Source: Roseospira marina
Lineage (GTDB): Bacteria; Pseudomonadota; Alphaproteobacteria; Rhodospirillales; Rhodospirillaceae
Reading direction: 5' to 3'
DNA: 64,000 nt
Assembly: GCF_014197855.1 (NCBI RefSeq)
Contig: NZ_JACIGJ010000001.1
Coordinates: forward strand, 310,001 to 374,000
Shown here: positions 25,302 through 34,361 of the stretch, one piece after another
Layout: every line of letters begins with the position of its first letter
Position numbering within the stretch: position 1 is the first letter of the stretch
Program-made: the position numbers and the translations under genes
The notes under the pieces: model-generated
What the model was told of the DNA's origin: nothing
Database searches by the model: none
The model's input: only the letters and a program-made list of their open reading frames with translations

Positions 25302-27203
25302 TTACAGCGCCCCAGCCATGACGGTGCTCAGGCGCCGCGCGAAGGCCACCGGATCGGCTGGGGCTTCGCCCTCCACGATGCGGGCCTGATCGAGCAGCAA
25401 CTGACCCATGTCGGCCAGACTGTCCGGCGTGCCCTGGGCCGTGCGGGCCGCCATGCCCTTGATGAGCGGATGCGCCGGGTTGATCTCCAGAATGCGGCCT
25501 GCCGCCGACCCAAGGCCGATGCCGGCCTGACCGGCCTGCTTCAGCATGCGCTCCAGGTGCAGGCTCATCCCGCCATCCTCGGCCACGAGGCAGACCGGGC
25601 TTTCCTTCAGGCGGGAGGACGCTCGCACATCCTTGACCGCGTCGCCCAGCGTCTCCTTGAGGGCCTTGGTGAGGGTTTCGATCTGGTCGGCGGGCGCCTT
25701 GTCTTCGGTCGTGGTCTCGTCCGAGGCGTCCGGGCCGGCGATCTCGTCCAGGCCCTCGACACTGCTGGCGGCGGACTTCAGCGGCGTGTCCTGGAAGTCG
25801 GGGACACTGTTGATCCAGAACTCGTCGACCGGATCGGTCAGCAGCAGAACCTCGACGCCCTTGGCGCGGAATCCTTCAAGCTGCGGGGAGCGCTTCAGGA
25901 CCTCCGGGTCATCGCCGGTGATGTAGTAGATCGTGTCCTGGCCGGTCTTCATCCGGGCCTTGTAGTCCGCCAGGGAGACCCAGCCGTCCGTGGTGGAGGA
26001 ACGGAAGCGGGCCAACTCCAATACCTCCTGGCGCCGCTCGTGATCCTCGTAGATGCCTTCCTTCAGCACCGCGCCGAAAATGTCCCAGAACGCCGCGTAG
26101 TCCTCGGCGTTGGCCTCGGCCCGCTTCTTCAGGTCGCTCAGGATGCGCTTGACGAGACCGCCCTGGATCTTGCGCAGCACCGGGTTGTGCTGAAGCATCT
26201 CGCGGCTGACGTTCAGCGGCAGGTCGCTGGAATCGACGATGCCGCGCATGAACCGCAGATAGGACGGGAGCAGGTCCGGTGCTTCATCGGTGATGAACAC
26301 CCGGTTCACGTACAGTTTGACGTGCGTCTTCCGCTCTGGCTGGAACAGGTCGAACGGCTTCTGGGACGGGATGAACAGCAGGCCAGTGTATTCGATGGCC
26401 CCTTCGGCCTTGAAGTGGACCGTGTGCCACGGCTCGTCGAAGGCGTGGCCGACGTGGTGGTAGAATTCCTTGTACTGCTCCGGCGTGATCTCCGACCGGG
26501 GCCGGGTCCACAGGGCCGACGCCTCGTTCAGCGTCTCCGCGGTGTCTTCGGTCTTGCCGTCCTTCTCCTCGGTGCCCAGCAGCACGACGGGGATGGCGAT
26601 GTGGTCGGAGTAGGTCTTGACCGTGGACTTCAGGCGCCACGCCTCGAGGAACTCGCTGGCGTCCTCCCGCAGGTGCAGCACGATCCGGGTGCCCGGCGCC
26701 GCGACCTCGGCCTCTCCGATGGAGAATTCTCCGCCGCCGTCGCTGGTCCAGTGCCAGCCCTCCGACTCTCCGGCACGGCGGGTGAACACTTCGACGGTGT
26801 TGGCCACCATGAACGACGAATAGAACCCGACGCCGAACTGGCCGATCTGGCTGGCGTCGCCACTTTTGCCGGCGGCCTGGAGCTGCTTGACGAAGGCTTC
26901 CGTGCCGGACCGGGCGATGGTGCCCAGATTGTCGATCAGATCCTGCCGGTTCATGCCGATGCCGTTGTCGGCGATCTCGATGGTCTTGGCATCCGCGTCG
27001 ACCTTCAGCGTGATGCGGAAGTCGTCGCTGCCTTCGCGCAGGGCTGGGTTCGTCAGCGCCTCATACCGCAGCTTGTCGCAGGCGTCGGAGGCGTTGGAGA
27101 TCAACTCGCGCAGAAAGATGCGGCGGTCCGAGTACAGCGAGTGGACGACGATATCGAGCAGCTTCGAGACTTCAGCCTGAAAGGAGAGCCGTTCTTCGGT
27201 CAT
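25302..27203 (-). CDS. htpG: Molecular chaperone HtpG (Hsp90)
   Basis: 633 residues from ATG 27203, the usual HtpG length and N-terminus (MTEERLSFQAEVSKLLDIVV). The GHKL ATPase domain shows ELISNASDACDKLRYEAL and DNGIGM, plus the glycine-rich GQFGVGFYSSFMV. The middle domain contains FIPSQKPFDLF and LYVNRVFI, followed by LNVSREMLQ and the dimerisation domain. It is an ATP-driven cytosolic chaperone, usually heat-induced. A longer in-frame start (27326) exists but adds 41 residues not seen in the family. It is monocistronic, with the strong shared terminator. Confidence 0.97.
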   Translation of the reverse strand: MTEERLSFQAEVSKLLDIVVHSLYSDRRIFLRELISNASDACDKLRYEALTNPALREGSDDFRITLKVDADAKTIEIADNGIGMNRQDLIDNLGTIARSGTEAFVKQLQAAGKSGDASQIGQFGVGFYSSFMVANTVEVFTRRAGESEGWHWTSDGGGEFSIGEAEVAAPGTRIVLHLREDASEFLEAWRLKSTVKTYSDHIAIPVVLLGTEEKDGKTEDTAETLNEASALWTRPRSEITPEQYKEFYHHVGHAFDEPWHTVHFKAEGAIEYTGLLFIPSQKPFDLFQPERKTHVKLYVNRVFITDEAPDLLPSYLRFMRGIVDSSDLPLNVSREMLQHNPVLRKIQGGLVKRILSDLKKRAEANAEDYAAFWDIFGAVLKEGIYEDHERRQEVLELARFRSSTTDGWVSLADYKARMKTGQDTIYYITGDDPEVLKRSPQLEGFRAKGVEVLLLTDPVDEFWINSVPDFQDTPLKSAASSVEGLDEIAGPDASDETTTEDKAPADQIETLTKALKETLGDAVKDVRASSRLKESPVCLVAEDGGMSLHLERMLKQAGQAGIGLGSAAGRILEINPAHPLIKGMAARTAQGTPDSLADMGQLLLDQARIVEGEAPADPVAFARRLSTVMAGAL

Positions 27204-27578
27204 GGGGGCGGAACCCTGTCGTGTTCTGGTGGCGGCAAGGTGTGCGCCGTGGGCCAGGGCCCAAGCGGCGCGCGGGAATTTGGGCCGTCCATATGTGACG
27301 CTCTGCGCGCGAGCGCAACCCCACACGGTGCTGCTGTTCCGAACGCGGCGGTTCGGCCGTCGGCATGACGTTCAGTTCACTATTCGGGTCGTAAAAAATG
27401 GGTCATGATGATGACAGGCGCGCGACAGACGCACGGTCTCTGCATCGGTGTCGCGTCGCCGGCCACGGCCGAGTCCGGCACGGGCCGTTCGCGATGGATG
27501 GGCCTCCGTCGGTCGGTTCGGATCGGGCCGTGTTTCGGATCCGTGGACGAAAAGATCTTTGGTGTGTAGGAGACTTCA
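27204..27578. other. Divergent intergenic region, htpG / hpf
   Basis: About 375 bases without a supported gene; it must contain both promoters. A CATATG-type -10-like box lies roughly 90 bases before htpG on the minus strand with a GTTGCG element upstream, a loose resemblance to heat-shock promoters but not convincing. Confidence 0.4.
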
Positions 27579-27920
27579 ATGCAGATTCCGCTGCAGATCG
27601 CGTTCGATGGACTTGATCACTCTGATGCCGTCGAAGCGCGTGTCCGGGAGAGGGTGGACAAGCTGGAACAGTATTGCGACCGCATCACCGGGTGTCGCGT
27701 CGTCATCAGTGTCCACCACAAGAACGTCTCCAGTCTTCACCGCAAGGGAGAACCGTATCACGTCGCCATTACCTGCAAGGTACCTGGTGAAGAGTTGGTT
27801 GTGCGTCGCGACCCCAAGGAACCGAAAGCGCACGAGGATATCAATGTTGCCCTGCGCGATGCCTTTTCCACGATGGAACGGCGCGTGAAAGACTACACGG
27901 CGCGCCAAAAGGTCGTCTGA
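27579..27920 (+). CDS. hpf: Ribosome hibernation promoting factor / sigma-54 modulation protein (short form)
   Basis: 113 residues, one HPF/RaiA domain: MQIPLQIAFDGLDHSDAVEA, VRERVDKLEQYCDRITGCRV and the DPKEPKAHEDINVALRDAF segment. This short form binds the 30S decoding region and promotes inactive 100S ribosome dimers when growth slows. Most alphaproteobacterial HPFs are long, with an extra C-terminal dimerisation domain; this one stops after the first domain. The gene is single and is followed by a GC-rich hairpin. Confidence 0.9.
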   Translation: MQIPLQIAFDGLDHSDAVEARVRERVDKLEQYCDRITGCRVVISVHHKNVSSLHRKGEPYHVAITCKVPGEELVVRRDPKEPKAHEDINVALRDAFSTMERRVKDYTARQKVV

Positions 27921-27935
27921 TCCTTTGCACGGCCC

Positions 27936-27968
27936 GGCCCCGGAATCCGTTCTCACGGACCCGGGGCC
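27936..27968 (+). terminator. GC-rich hairpin after hpf
   Basis: GGCCCCGGAATCCGT-TCTC-ACGGACCCGGGGCC, a stem of about 13 base pairs with a small internal loop, 15 bases after the hpf stop. There is no T-run, so it may be Rho-assisted or may stabilise the message end. Confidence 0.45.
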
Positions 27969-28042
27969 GGTGTCCACGATGGGGCCGCCCTTAAGGGCCA
28001 CCCTTGCCAAGACGGGTGTGAGCCACCATCCTTCGGGGTGCC

Positions 28043-30610
28043 ATGATACCCTCGACGGACGGCGCGCGGGTTTGGGCGGTTCTCGGTCCGACCAACACCG
28101 GCAAGACATTCCTGGCGGTCGAGCGCATGCTCGGATACCCGTCCGGCATGATGGGATTCCCGTTGCGCCTGCTGGCTCGGGAAACCTATGACCGGGTCGT
28201 TCGCGCCAAGGGCGCCGCGACCGTCGCGCTCATCACGGGCGAGGAAAAGATCATCCCGCCGGGCGCGCGGTACTACCTGTGCACCGTCGAAAGTATGCCA
28301 GTCGGCCGGTCGGTCGATTTCCTGGCCATCGACGAAATTCAGCTCTGCGCCGATGCCGAACGCGGTCACGTGTTCACCGACCGGCTGCTGCACGCGCGCG
28401 GCCGCGAGGAGACCATGTTCCTCGGCGCGGCGACGATGGAGCCACTGCTCCGCCGCCTGCTGCCAGACTGCCTGTTCGAGACCCGGCCGCGCTTCTCCAG
28501 CCTGACGTATACCGGTCCCCGCAAGCTGACCCGTCTGCCCCGGCGCAGCGCGGTCGTCGCGTTCTCCGCGGCGGACGTGTACGCCATTGCCGAACTGGTG
28601 CGGCGTCAGCGCGGTGGCGCGGCGGTTGTCATGGGGGCGCTCAGTCCACGCACCCGCAACGCCCAGGTGGCCCTGTATCAAAGCGGCGAGGTCGATTATT
28701 TGGTGGCCACCGATGCCATCGGGATGGGCCTGAACATGGACGTCGACCATGTGGCCTTCGCCGCGATGGAGAAATTCGACGGCACCCGCCAGCGCGCGCT
28801 GCGCAGCACGGAGGTGGCCCAGATCGCCGGCCGCGCCGGGCGCTATATGAACGACGGCACGTTCGGCACCACCGCTGATGTGGGGGCGCTGCCGACCGAG
28901 TTGGTGGACCGGGTGGAAGGCCACCAGTTTCAGGCGGTGCGTCAGATCCAGTGGCGCAACAGCGCGCTCGATTTCTCCTCGGTGGCGGCCCTGGCCAACA
29001 GCCTGAACGCGCCGCCGGGGCAGGAGGTGCTGCGGCGGACGCGCGACGCCACCGACCAGTTAGCGCTGGAGACGCTCACCCGGGACGAGGACATCCGGCG
29101 CAACGCCCGGGGGCGGGCGGCCGTGACGCTGCTGTGGGACGTTTGCCGCGTGCCGGATTTCCGCAAGATCCACGAAGATTCGCATATCCGCCTGCAATCG
29201 CAGATCTTTCAACATCTGACGAGCCGGCTGGGACGGCTACCGCCGGACTGGATCGCCGGCCACATCAAGCGCCTGGACAGCGTCGACGGCGACATTCACG
29301 CCCTGAGCGACCGTATCGCCAGCATCCGCGTCTGGACCTATATCGCCCACCAGAACGATTGGCTCAGTGACGCGGAGCACTGGCGCCAGCGCACGCGCGC
29401 GATTGAGGACCGCTTGTCTGACGCCATGCACGACCGCCTGACCCAGCGTTTCGTGGACCGCCGGACGGCGGTGCTGATGCGCAAGCTACACGATCGCGCG
29501 GACCTGTTCGCGGTCGTGGATCGGGATGGCGGGGTGCGCGTTGAGGACCACTACGTGGGCCGGTTGGAGGGCTTCGCCTTCACGCCGGTCGGCACCGGCG
29601 GGGGCCGGGCCGACAAGGCGGTGCTGAACGCGTCGCAAAAGGCCCTGCATGGGGAGATCGGCCGCCGGCTGGTCGCGCTGGAGGCGGCCGAGGACGCGGT
29701 CTTCACCCTGGCGGACGACGGCGCGATTCTGTGGGACGGCGTGCCCGTGGCTCGGCTCGGTCGCGGCCCGGATGCGCTGCGGCCCATGGTTGACCTGCCG
29801 GTGTCCGATCTGCTCGCCGGGGATCGCGCCCGCCGCGCGCGGGACCGGCTGAGCGGGTGGCTTGATCGTCTGGTGGCGCGGGAGCTGGCGCCGCTGCTGG
29901 CCGTTCGTGAGGGGCATGGCCTCTCCGGCGCGGCGCGCGGGCTGGCCTATCAACTCGCGGAGGCTATGGGGACGGCGCCCAGCGCCTGGGTGAGCGAGCA
30001 ACTGGCGACGCTGTCGGCGGGGGATCGCAAGGCCCTGGCACGGCTTGATGTCCGGATCGGGGTGGAAAGTGTCTACATGCCACCGCTGCTGAAGCCGGAA
30101 TCCCAGCGATTGCGCGGGCTGCTCTGGGCGGTCGGGCAGGGCTTGGCGCCGCCCCCCGCCCCGCCACGCGGCCGCGTGTCGTTTCCGGTGAACCCGGCGG
30201 AGGCACCGACCGGCGACCTCGATACGGCGCATCGGGTGCTGGGCTTCCGGGTGCTGGCCGGGCGCGCGGTTCGGGCCGATATGCTCGAACGCTTCGCGGC
30301 CTCGGTGCGGGGCGCGGTGCGCGAGGTGCCGCGCGGGCAGGGGGGCGAGGGGGCCGTCCTGCCGGGCCATGTGTGCTCGATGCTCGGCGTCTCACTGGAC
30401 GATGCGGAGGCCCTGTGTCGGGCCCTCGGGTTCCGGACCTGGCGTGACGAGACCCAGGCCGTCCGCGTCAAGGCCGACCGGCGCCGGTCGCGCGGCGGTG
30501 ATGCGAACCGGTCGGAATCGGCGGCGGACCGGCGGCGACGGCTGGCCAAGGGCGCGGCCCGGACCTCCGACTCTCCCTTCGCCGTGCTGGCTGAGAAACT
30601 GCGGGCGTGA
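28043..30610 (+). CDS. Suv3-like superfamily 2 RNA helicase
   Basis: 855 residues. Motif I is GPTNTGKT (15-22), the DExH-like motif II is DEIQ (97-100), followed by GAATMEP. The second RecA domain contains AVVMGALSPRTRN, ATDAIGMGLNMDVDHVAF and motif VI QIAGRAGRY. This pattern is that of Suv3/SUPV3L1, the helicase of the mitochondrial RNA degradosome, which has close alphaproteobacterial relatives. The C-terminal third is Arg-rich and contains a helical region. It is co-directional with, and overlaps by a few bases, the S4 RNA-binding gene, consistent with a role in RNA or ribosome handling. The bacterial function is not established. Confidence 0.88.
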   Translation: MIPSTDGARVWAVLGPTNTGKTFLAVERMLGYPSGMMGFPLRLLARETYDRVVRAKGAATVALITGEEKIIPPGARYYLCTVESMPVGRSVDFLAIDEIQLCADAERGHVFTDRLLHARGREETMFLGAATMEPLLRRLLPDCLFETRPRFSSLTYTGPRKLTRLPRRSAVVAFSAADVYAIAELVRRQRGGAAVVMGALSPRTRNAQVALYQSGEVDYLVATDAIGMGLNMDVDHVAFAAMEKFDGTRQRALRSTEVAQIAGRAGRYMNDGTFGTTADVGALPTELVDRVEGHQFQAVRQIQWRNSALDFSSVAALANSLNAPPGQEVLRRTRDATDQLALETLTRDEDIRRNARGRAAVTLLWDVCRVPDFRKIHEDSHIRLQSQIFQHLTSRLGRLPPDWIAGHIKRLDSVDGDIHALSDRIASIRVWTYIAHQNDWLSDAEHWRQRTRAIEDRLSDAMHDRLTQRFVDRRTAVLMRKLHDRADLFAVVDRDGGVRVEDHYVGRLEGFAFTPVGTGGGRADKAVLNASQKALHGEIGRRLVALEAAEDAVFTLADDGAILWDGVPVARLGRGPDALRPMVDLPVSDLLAGDRARRARDRLSGWLDRLVARELAPLLAVREGHGLSGAARGLAYQLAEAMGTAPSAWVSEQLATLSAGDRKALARLDVRIGVESVYMPPLLKPESQRLRGLLWAVGQGLAPPPAPPRGRVSFPVNPAEAPTGDLDTAHRVLGFRVLAGRAVRADMLERFAASVRGAVREVPRGQGGEGAVLPGHVCSMLGVSLDDAEALCRALGFRTWRDETQAVRVKADRRRSRGGDANRSESAADRRRRLAKGAARTSDSPFAVLAEKLRA

Positions 30611-30987
30611 CAATGGCGGACACCGTGCAACGGATCGACAAGTGGCTGTGGTTTGCGCGTTTTCGAAAGACCCGGGGGTTGGCGCAGGCGCTGTGTACCG
30701 GCGGGCACGTGTCGCTGAACGGGGCGACGGTGGGGAAGCCGAGCACCACCGTTCGGCCCGGGGACGAGGTTGTGTTGATCCTGGGCCCTTGGCGGCGACG
30801 CCTGCGGGTGGTGGCGCTGGGAGAACGGCGGGGCCCCGCGCCCGAAGCCCAGGCTTTGTATGAGGAGACCGCGCCGCCGGAGCGGCTGCATGACCCGGTC
30901 ATGGCCCCGACGCCGGTGCGGGAGGCGGGGTCTGGCCGACCCACGAAACGGGACCGGCGCGAAACGGATAAATTGCGCGGGTTCTGA
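30607..30987 (+). CDS. S4-domain RNA-binding protein (Hsp15-like)
   Basis: 126 residues. An S4 domain fills the N-terminal half: RIDKWLWFARFRKTRGLAQA, then GHVSLNG and VRPGDEVVL, followed by a basic tail (RPTKRDRRETDKLRGF). It resembles Hsp15 (HslR), which binds free 50S subunits carrying stalled nascent chains. The GTG at 30607 overlaps the helicase stop; the ATG at 30613 gives MADTVQRIDKW and is equally likely. Operon partner: the Suv3-like helicase. Confidence 0.88.
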   Translation: MTMADTVQRIDKWLWFARFRKTRGLAQALCTGGHVSLNGATVGKPSTTVRPGDEVVLILGPWRRRLRVVALGERRGPAPEAQALYEETAPPERLHDPVMAPTPVREAGSGRPTKRDRRETDKLRGF

Positions 30988-31292
30988 AGCGCCATTCCTG
31001 TGGGCGCCATTTGCCTGATCTCTGAGCCTTTGGAAGCAGGCCGCCCTCTATTGGACGGGTTGAGGGGGCATCAAGCCCTGTGCTACCCGAAAAACAGGGA
31101 CTTTTAACGATCTGCACAGGTGTAACGATCTGCTCAAGGGCCGCTTTGTCCTTGTATCGCACGACATCCAGGACAACCATACGGAAACGGCGGACGCGCT
31201 GCCGACTCCGGTCTGTTTCCCGTATGCGTCCGCTTCGGGGCCTGCCCGTCGGCGGGCCGTGTCCCGACCCAAAACCAGTGAGGAAATGACAG
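30988..31292. other. 305-base leader region of the EF-G-like gene
   Basis: No gene seen. It holds an 11-base direct repeat, TAACGATCTGC (31105-31115 and 31123-31133), and two inverted repeats whose arms interleave: CATACGG (31178) with CCGTATG (31220), and GCGGACGC (31190) with GCGTCCGC (31226). The two hairpins cannot easily form together. Confidence 0.5.
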
Positions 31293-33326
31293 ATGCCCGA
31301 CCGCGTTGTCTCGCCCAGGGTGGCCGCCCTCGTCGGCCCGTATCTCTCCGGCAAGACCAGTCTGTTGGAGAGCCTGTTGATGGCGTGTGGGGCAGTCCAC
31401 CGCAAGGGCCGCGTGGAAGACAAGAACACCGTTGGCGACGCCAGTCCGGAGGCGCGCGACCGCGCCATGTCGACCGAGGTCAATGTGGTGGAGGCCGAAT
31501 ACCTGGGCGACACGTGGACCTTCCTGGATTGCCCGGGCTCGGTTGAGTTCCGCCAGGACGCCGTCGACGCGCTGATGGTCGCGGACGTCGGCGTGGTGGT
31601 CGTGGATCCCGATCCGGCGCGCGTCCGCATGGCGATGCCGCTGATGAAGCTGCTGGATCAGCGCAACATTCCGCACATGATCTTCATCAACAAGATCGAG
31701 ACCGCCCAGGTCACGCTGCGCGAACTGATGGAGGCGCTTCAGGGCGTGTCCGACCGCCCGCTGGTTTTGCGCGAGGTGCCGATTCGCGAGGACGGCAAGG
31801 TGACCGGCTATGTCGATCTGGTCAGCGAACGAGCCTACAAGTATCGCCCCGGTGAACGCTCCGATCTGATCCAGATGCCGGAGACGGTGCGCGACCGCGA
31901 GGAGGAAGCCCGCCAGGAGCTTCTGGAAAACCTCGCCGATACCAACGACCAGATGCTTGAGGAACTGCTGGAGGACGTCGTCCCCGCCAAGGACGAGGTC
32001 TATCAGACGCTCACCAAGGATCTGGCCGAGGATCGTGTGGTGCCGGTGTTCTTCGGCGGGGCGCTGGAAGACAACGGCGTTGTCCGCCTGATGAAAGCTC
32101 TGCGTCACGAGACGCCCTCGGTCGAGGAGACCGTCGCCCGCCGTCTGCTCGACGCCGGCGACGAGGCGCCGCTGGTTCAGGTGTTCAAGACGGTCCACGC
32201 CGCCCACACCGGCAAGATGTCGCTGGCCCGTATCTGGCAGGGACCAGTGAAGGACGGCGCCCACATCGGCGGCGAAAAGATCAATGGGCTGTACGGATTT
32301 CCGTCGGCCGGGCAGCCCGCCAAGATCGCGTCGGCCGAGGCCGGAGCCGTGGCGGGCCTGGGGCGCCTTGAGTCCGTCATGACGGGTGCGCTTCTGGATG
32401 GTAAGGGCACCCGGGAAGCGGATTGGCCGCAGCCGATGTCGCCCCTCGCCGCGCTGGCGGTGCGTCCCGCCAAGCATGGCGACGACGTGAAGCTGTCCGG
32501 TGCCCTCGCCAAGCTGAGCGAGGAAGACCCCAGTCTGAGGGTCGAGCAGAATCCCGAAACCAATGAGCTTCTGCTCTGGGGGCAGGGCGACATCCACCTT
32601 CAGGTCGCGCTGGCCCGTCTGGCGCGGCACTACAACGTCGAGGTGGCCTCGGAAAAGCCGTTGGTGCCGTATCAGGAAACGATTCGAAAAAGCGCCAAGA
32701 AGCAGGGCCGGTTCAAGCGCCAGACCGGTGGTCATGGCCAGTTCGGCGATGTCCATCTGGAGATCGGGCCGCTGCCGCGCGGCGCCGGCTTCGTCTTTCA
32801 CGACAAGATCACCGGCGGTGTCGTGCCGCGCCAGTACATTCCGGCCGTCGAGCAGGGCGTGAAGGAGTGGTCGCGGCAGGGCCCTCTCGGCTTCCCGGTC
32901 GTGGATTTCGAGGTGACGCTGTACGACGGCTCGTTCCACACCGTCGACAGCTCCGAACAGGCGTTCAAGACCGCCGCCCAGTTGGCCATGCGCGAGGGCA
33001 TCGCGGAGTGTCAGCCGGTGCTTCTGGAGCCTATTCTGAAGGTCGAGATCAGCGTGCCGAACGACGCGACCAGCCGGGCCCAGCGCGCTCTGTCCACCCG
33101 GCGCGGCCAGATCCTCGGCTTTGACCAGAAGGAAGGCTGGGACGGCTGGGACGTGGTACACGGCATGCTGCCGCAGTCGGAAATTCACGACCTGATCGTC
33201 GAGTTGCGCTCCGCGACCATGGGCGTCGGCACATTCTCGTGGGAGTTCGATCATCTCCAGGAGCTGTCCGGCCGTGATGCCGATCAGGTGGTCGACCGGC
33301 GCAAGGCGATCCTGGAACACGCCTAG
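31293..33326 (+). CDS. Elongation factor G-like GTPase (FusA2-type)
   Basis: 677 residues, shorter than canonical EF-G (about 700) but with the domain order G, II, III, IV, V. P-loop GPYLSGKT (15-22), G3 DCPGS (79-83) and G4 NKIE (133-136) are visible. The histidine that normally follows DxPG in translational GTPases and activates water is Ser83 here, and G4 has Glu in place of Asp. Domain IV shows TGGHGQFGDV; domain V ends with a normal EF-G-like beta-alpha fold. It is not the housekeeping fusA, since there is no rpsL-rpsG-tuf context. Such paralogues are usually of unknown or recycling-related role. Confidence 0.88.
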   Translation: MPDRVVSPRVAALVGPYLSGKTSLLESLLMACGAVHRKGRVEDKNTVGDASPEARDRAMSTEVNVVEAEYLGDTWTFLDCPGSVEFRQDAVDALMVADVGVVVVDPDPARVRMAMPLMKLLDQRNIPHMIFINKIETAQVTLRELMEALQGVSDRPLVLREVPIREDGKVTGYVDLVSERAYKYRPGERSDLIQMPETVRDREEEARQELLENLADTNDQMLEELLEDVVPAKDEVYQTLTKDLAEDRVVPVFFGGALEDNGVVRLMKALRHETPSVEETVARRLLDAGDEAPLVQVFKTVHAAHTGKMSLARIWQGPVKDGAHIGGEKINGLYGFPSAGQPAKIASAEAGAVAGLGRLESVMTGALLDGKGTREADWPQPMSPLAALAVRPAKHGDDVKLSGALAKLSEEDPSLRVEQNPETNELLLWGQGDIHLQVALARLARHYNVEVASEKPLVPYQETIRKSAKKQGRFKRQTGGHGQFGDVHLEIGPLPRGAGFVFHDKITGGVVPRQYIPAVEQGVKEWSRQGPLGFPVVDFEVTLYDGSFHTVDSSEQAFKTAAQLAMREGIAECQPVLLEPILKVEISVPNDATSRAQRALSTRRGQILGFDQKEGWDGWDVVHGMLPQSEIHDLIVELRSATMGVGTFSWEFDHLQELSGRDADQVVDRRKAILEHA

Positions 33327-33377
33327 CCCGTCTGCGCGGGCCCTTGCCCTGGCGCGTGGTCAGGACAAGGGCCGTGC

Positions 33378-33539
33378 ATGGTGGGGGATTGCTACGGCTT
33401 GGCGGACATCGCGCTGTTCGCCTACACCCACGTCGCGCCGGAGGGCGGGATCAGCCTGGCGCCGTATAGTAACATATACGCCTGGATCGAGAGCGTGCCG
33501 GCACACCCCGGCTACATTCCGATCTCACACGCGACCTGA
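33378..33539 (+). pseudogene. Remnant of a glutathione S-transferase C-terminal domain
   Basis: A 53-codon frame (ATG to TGA) encodes VGDCYGLADIALFAYTHVAP, then PYSNIYAWIESVPAHPGY. This is the recognisable end of bacterial GST proteins (usually (M/V)GD-x-(P/L)-T-(I/L)-AD-IALFAYTHVA, then Y-x-x-(I/V)-x-AW). The thioredoxin-like N-terminal half and most of the helical domain are missing; upstream is the end of the EF-G-like gene. It is therefore a decayed fragment, not a working enzyme. Confidence 0.75.
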
Positions 33540-33564
33540 CGGCCTACCGTTTTACCGACGGCGC

Positions 33565-34323
33565 CTACGTCCGGCGTAGCACCGTCGCGCGCATGGGTTG
33601 GTCGAGCAGGGCCGCGCCCTCCTCGTCGCGGGGCAGATCGGCCAGAACACGGTCGAAATGGGCCCGCAGGTCGGCCTCGTTGGCCTCGAACGTTACCGCG
33701 CGCACGGGGCTGATCCGGACCATATACTCGCGCCAAGCCTCAAAATCCCGCTTCGTTCCAACGGTAATGTACTCGAACTCCTGCTCCAAGGTCAGCGGCG
33801 TGTCTGGATCGTCCGCCGCTGCGTGCAGGCTCTGGTGGGCCCGCGCGCGCACCTCGAACTCGTCATCAATCGGCCGGTTGAGTGTGTAGTTGGCGCCGCG
33901 CGCCACGGGTTCGAACGCCACGATGCGTCCGCCGGGGCGGGTCACCCGCGCCGCCTCCATCAAGGCGGGGGTCATTATGTCCACGGGCACATGGTGCAGG
34001 CTGTTGAAGAACAGCGCCACGTCCTGGCAGCGATCTTCCAGCGGCAACGCCTCTGCGCCGGCCGAGATATACCGTTCGGCGCCGACGAGCGGCGTGGCAC
34101 GTGCCTTGTCAAGCTGGCGGGGGTTCGGGTCGATGCCGGTGACATGCGCGCCGGCTTCGGTGAGGAACCGCGTCCAGGTGCCGTCGCCGCAGCCGATATC
34201 GACGATGTGCAAACCGTCCACGGGCGTCAGGGTGTCCAGGACCGTGGCGCGGCTGCCGCGTACGGGCAGCCCTCCGGTCATGGCGTCAGGCAGGCCCAGT
34301 GCCGTCATGGTTGGGGAGGTCAT
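33565..34323 (-). CDS. Class I SAM-dependent methyltransferase
   Basis: 252 residues. Rossmann methyltransferase with motif I VDIGCGDGTW near residue 42, acidic ribose-binding GIDPNP, then LFFNSLHHVP and the post-motif GGRIVAFEPVARG. The general pattern resembles UbiE/COQ5-type Methyltransf_11/25 enzymes, but the substrate is unknown. It stands alone on the minus strand, with a small gap to the unknown gene upstream. Confidence 0.85.
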   Translation of the reverse strand: MTSPTMTALGLPDAMTGGLPVRGSRATVLDTLTPVDGLHIVDIGCGDGTWTRFLTEAGAHVTGIDPNPRQLDKARATPLVGAERYISAGAEALPLEDRCQDVALFFNSLHHVPVDIMTPALMEAARVTRPGGRIVAFEPVARGANYTLNRPIDDEFEVRARAHQSLHAAADDPDTPLTLEQEFEYITVGTKRDFEAWREYMVRISPVRAVTFEANEADLRAHFDRVLADLPRDEEGAALLDQPMRATVLRRT

Positions 34324-34361
34324 GTCTGGGGCGTTTCCTTGCCGGTCGGGGCGGGTGTGAC

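Noticed and set aside
25152-27368. Plus-strand 738-codon frame opposite htpG
   Set aside because: Complementary to a complete Hsp90 gene; no recognisable domain and it runs through the shared terminator.
31178-31233. True H-type pseudoknot in the EF-G-like leader
   Set aside because: The connecting loop across the first stem would have zero length, which is sterically unlikely; alternative hairpins are a simpler reading.
31134-33320. Minus-strand 728-codon frame opposite the EF-G-like gene
   Set aside because: Antisense to a gene with GTPase motifs; no start signal or domain.
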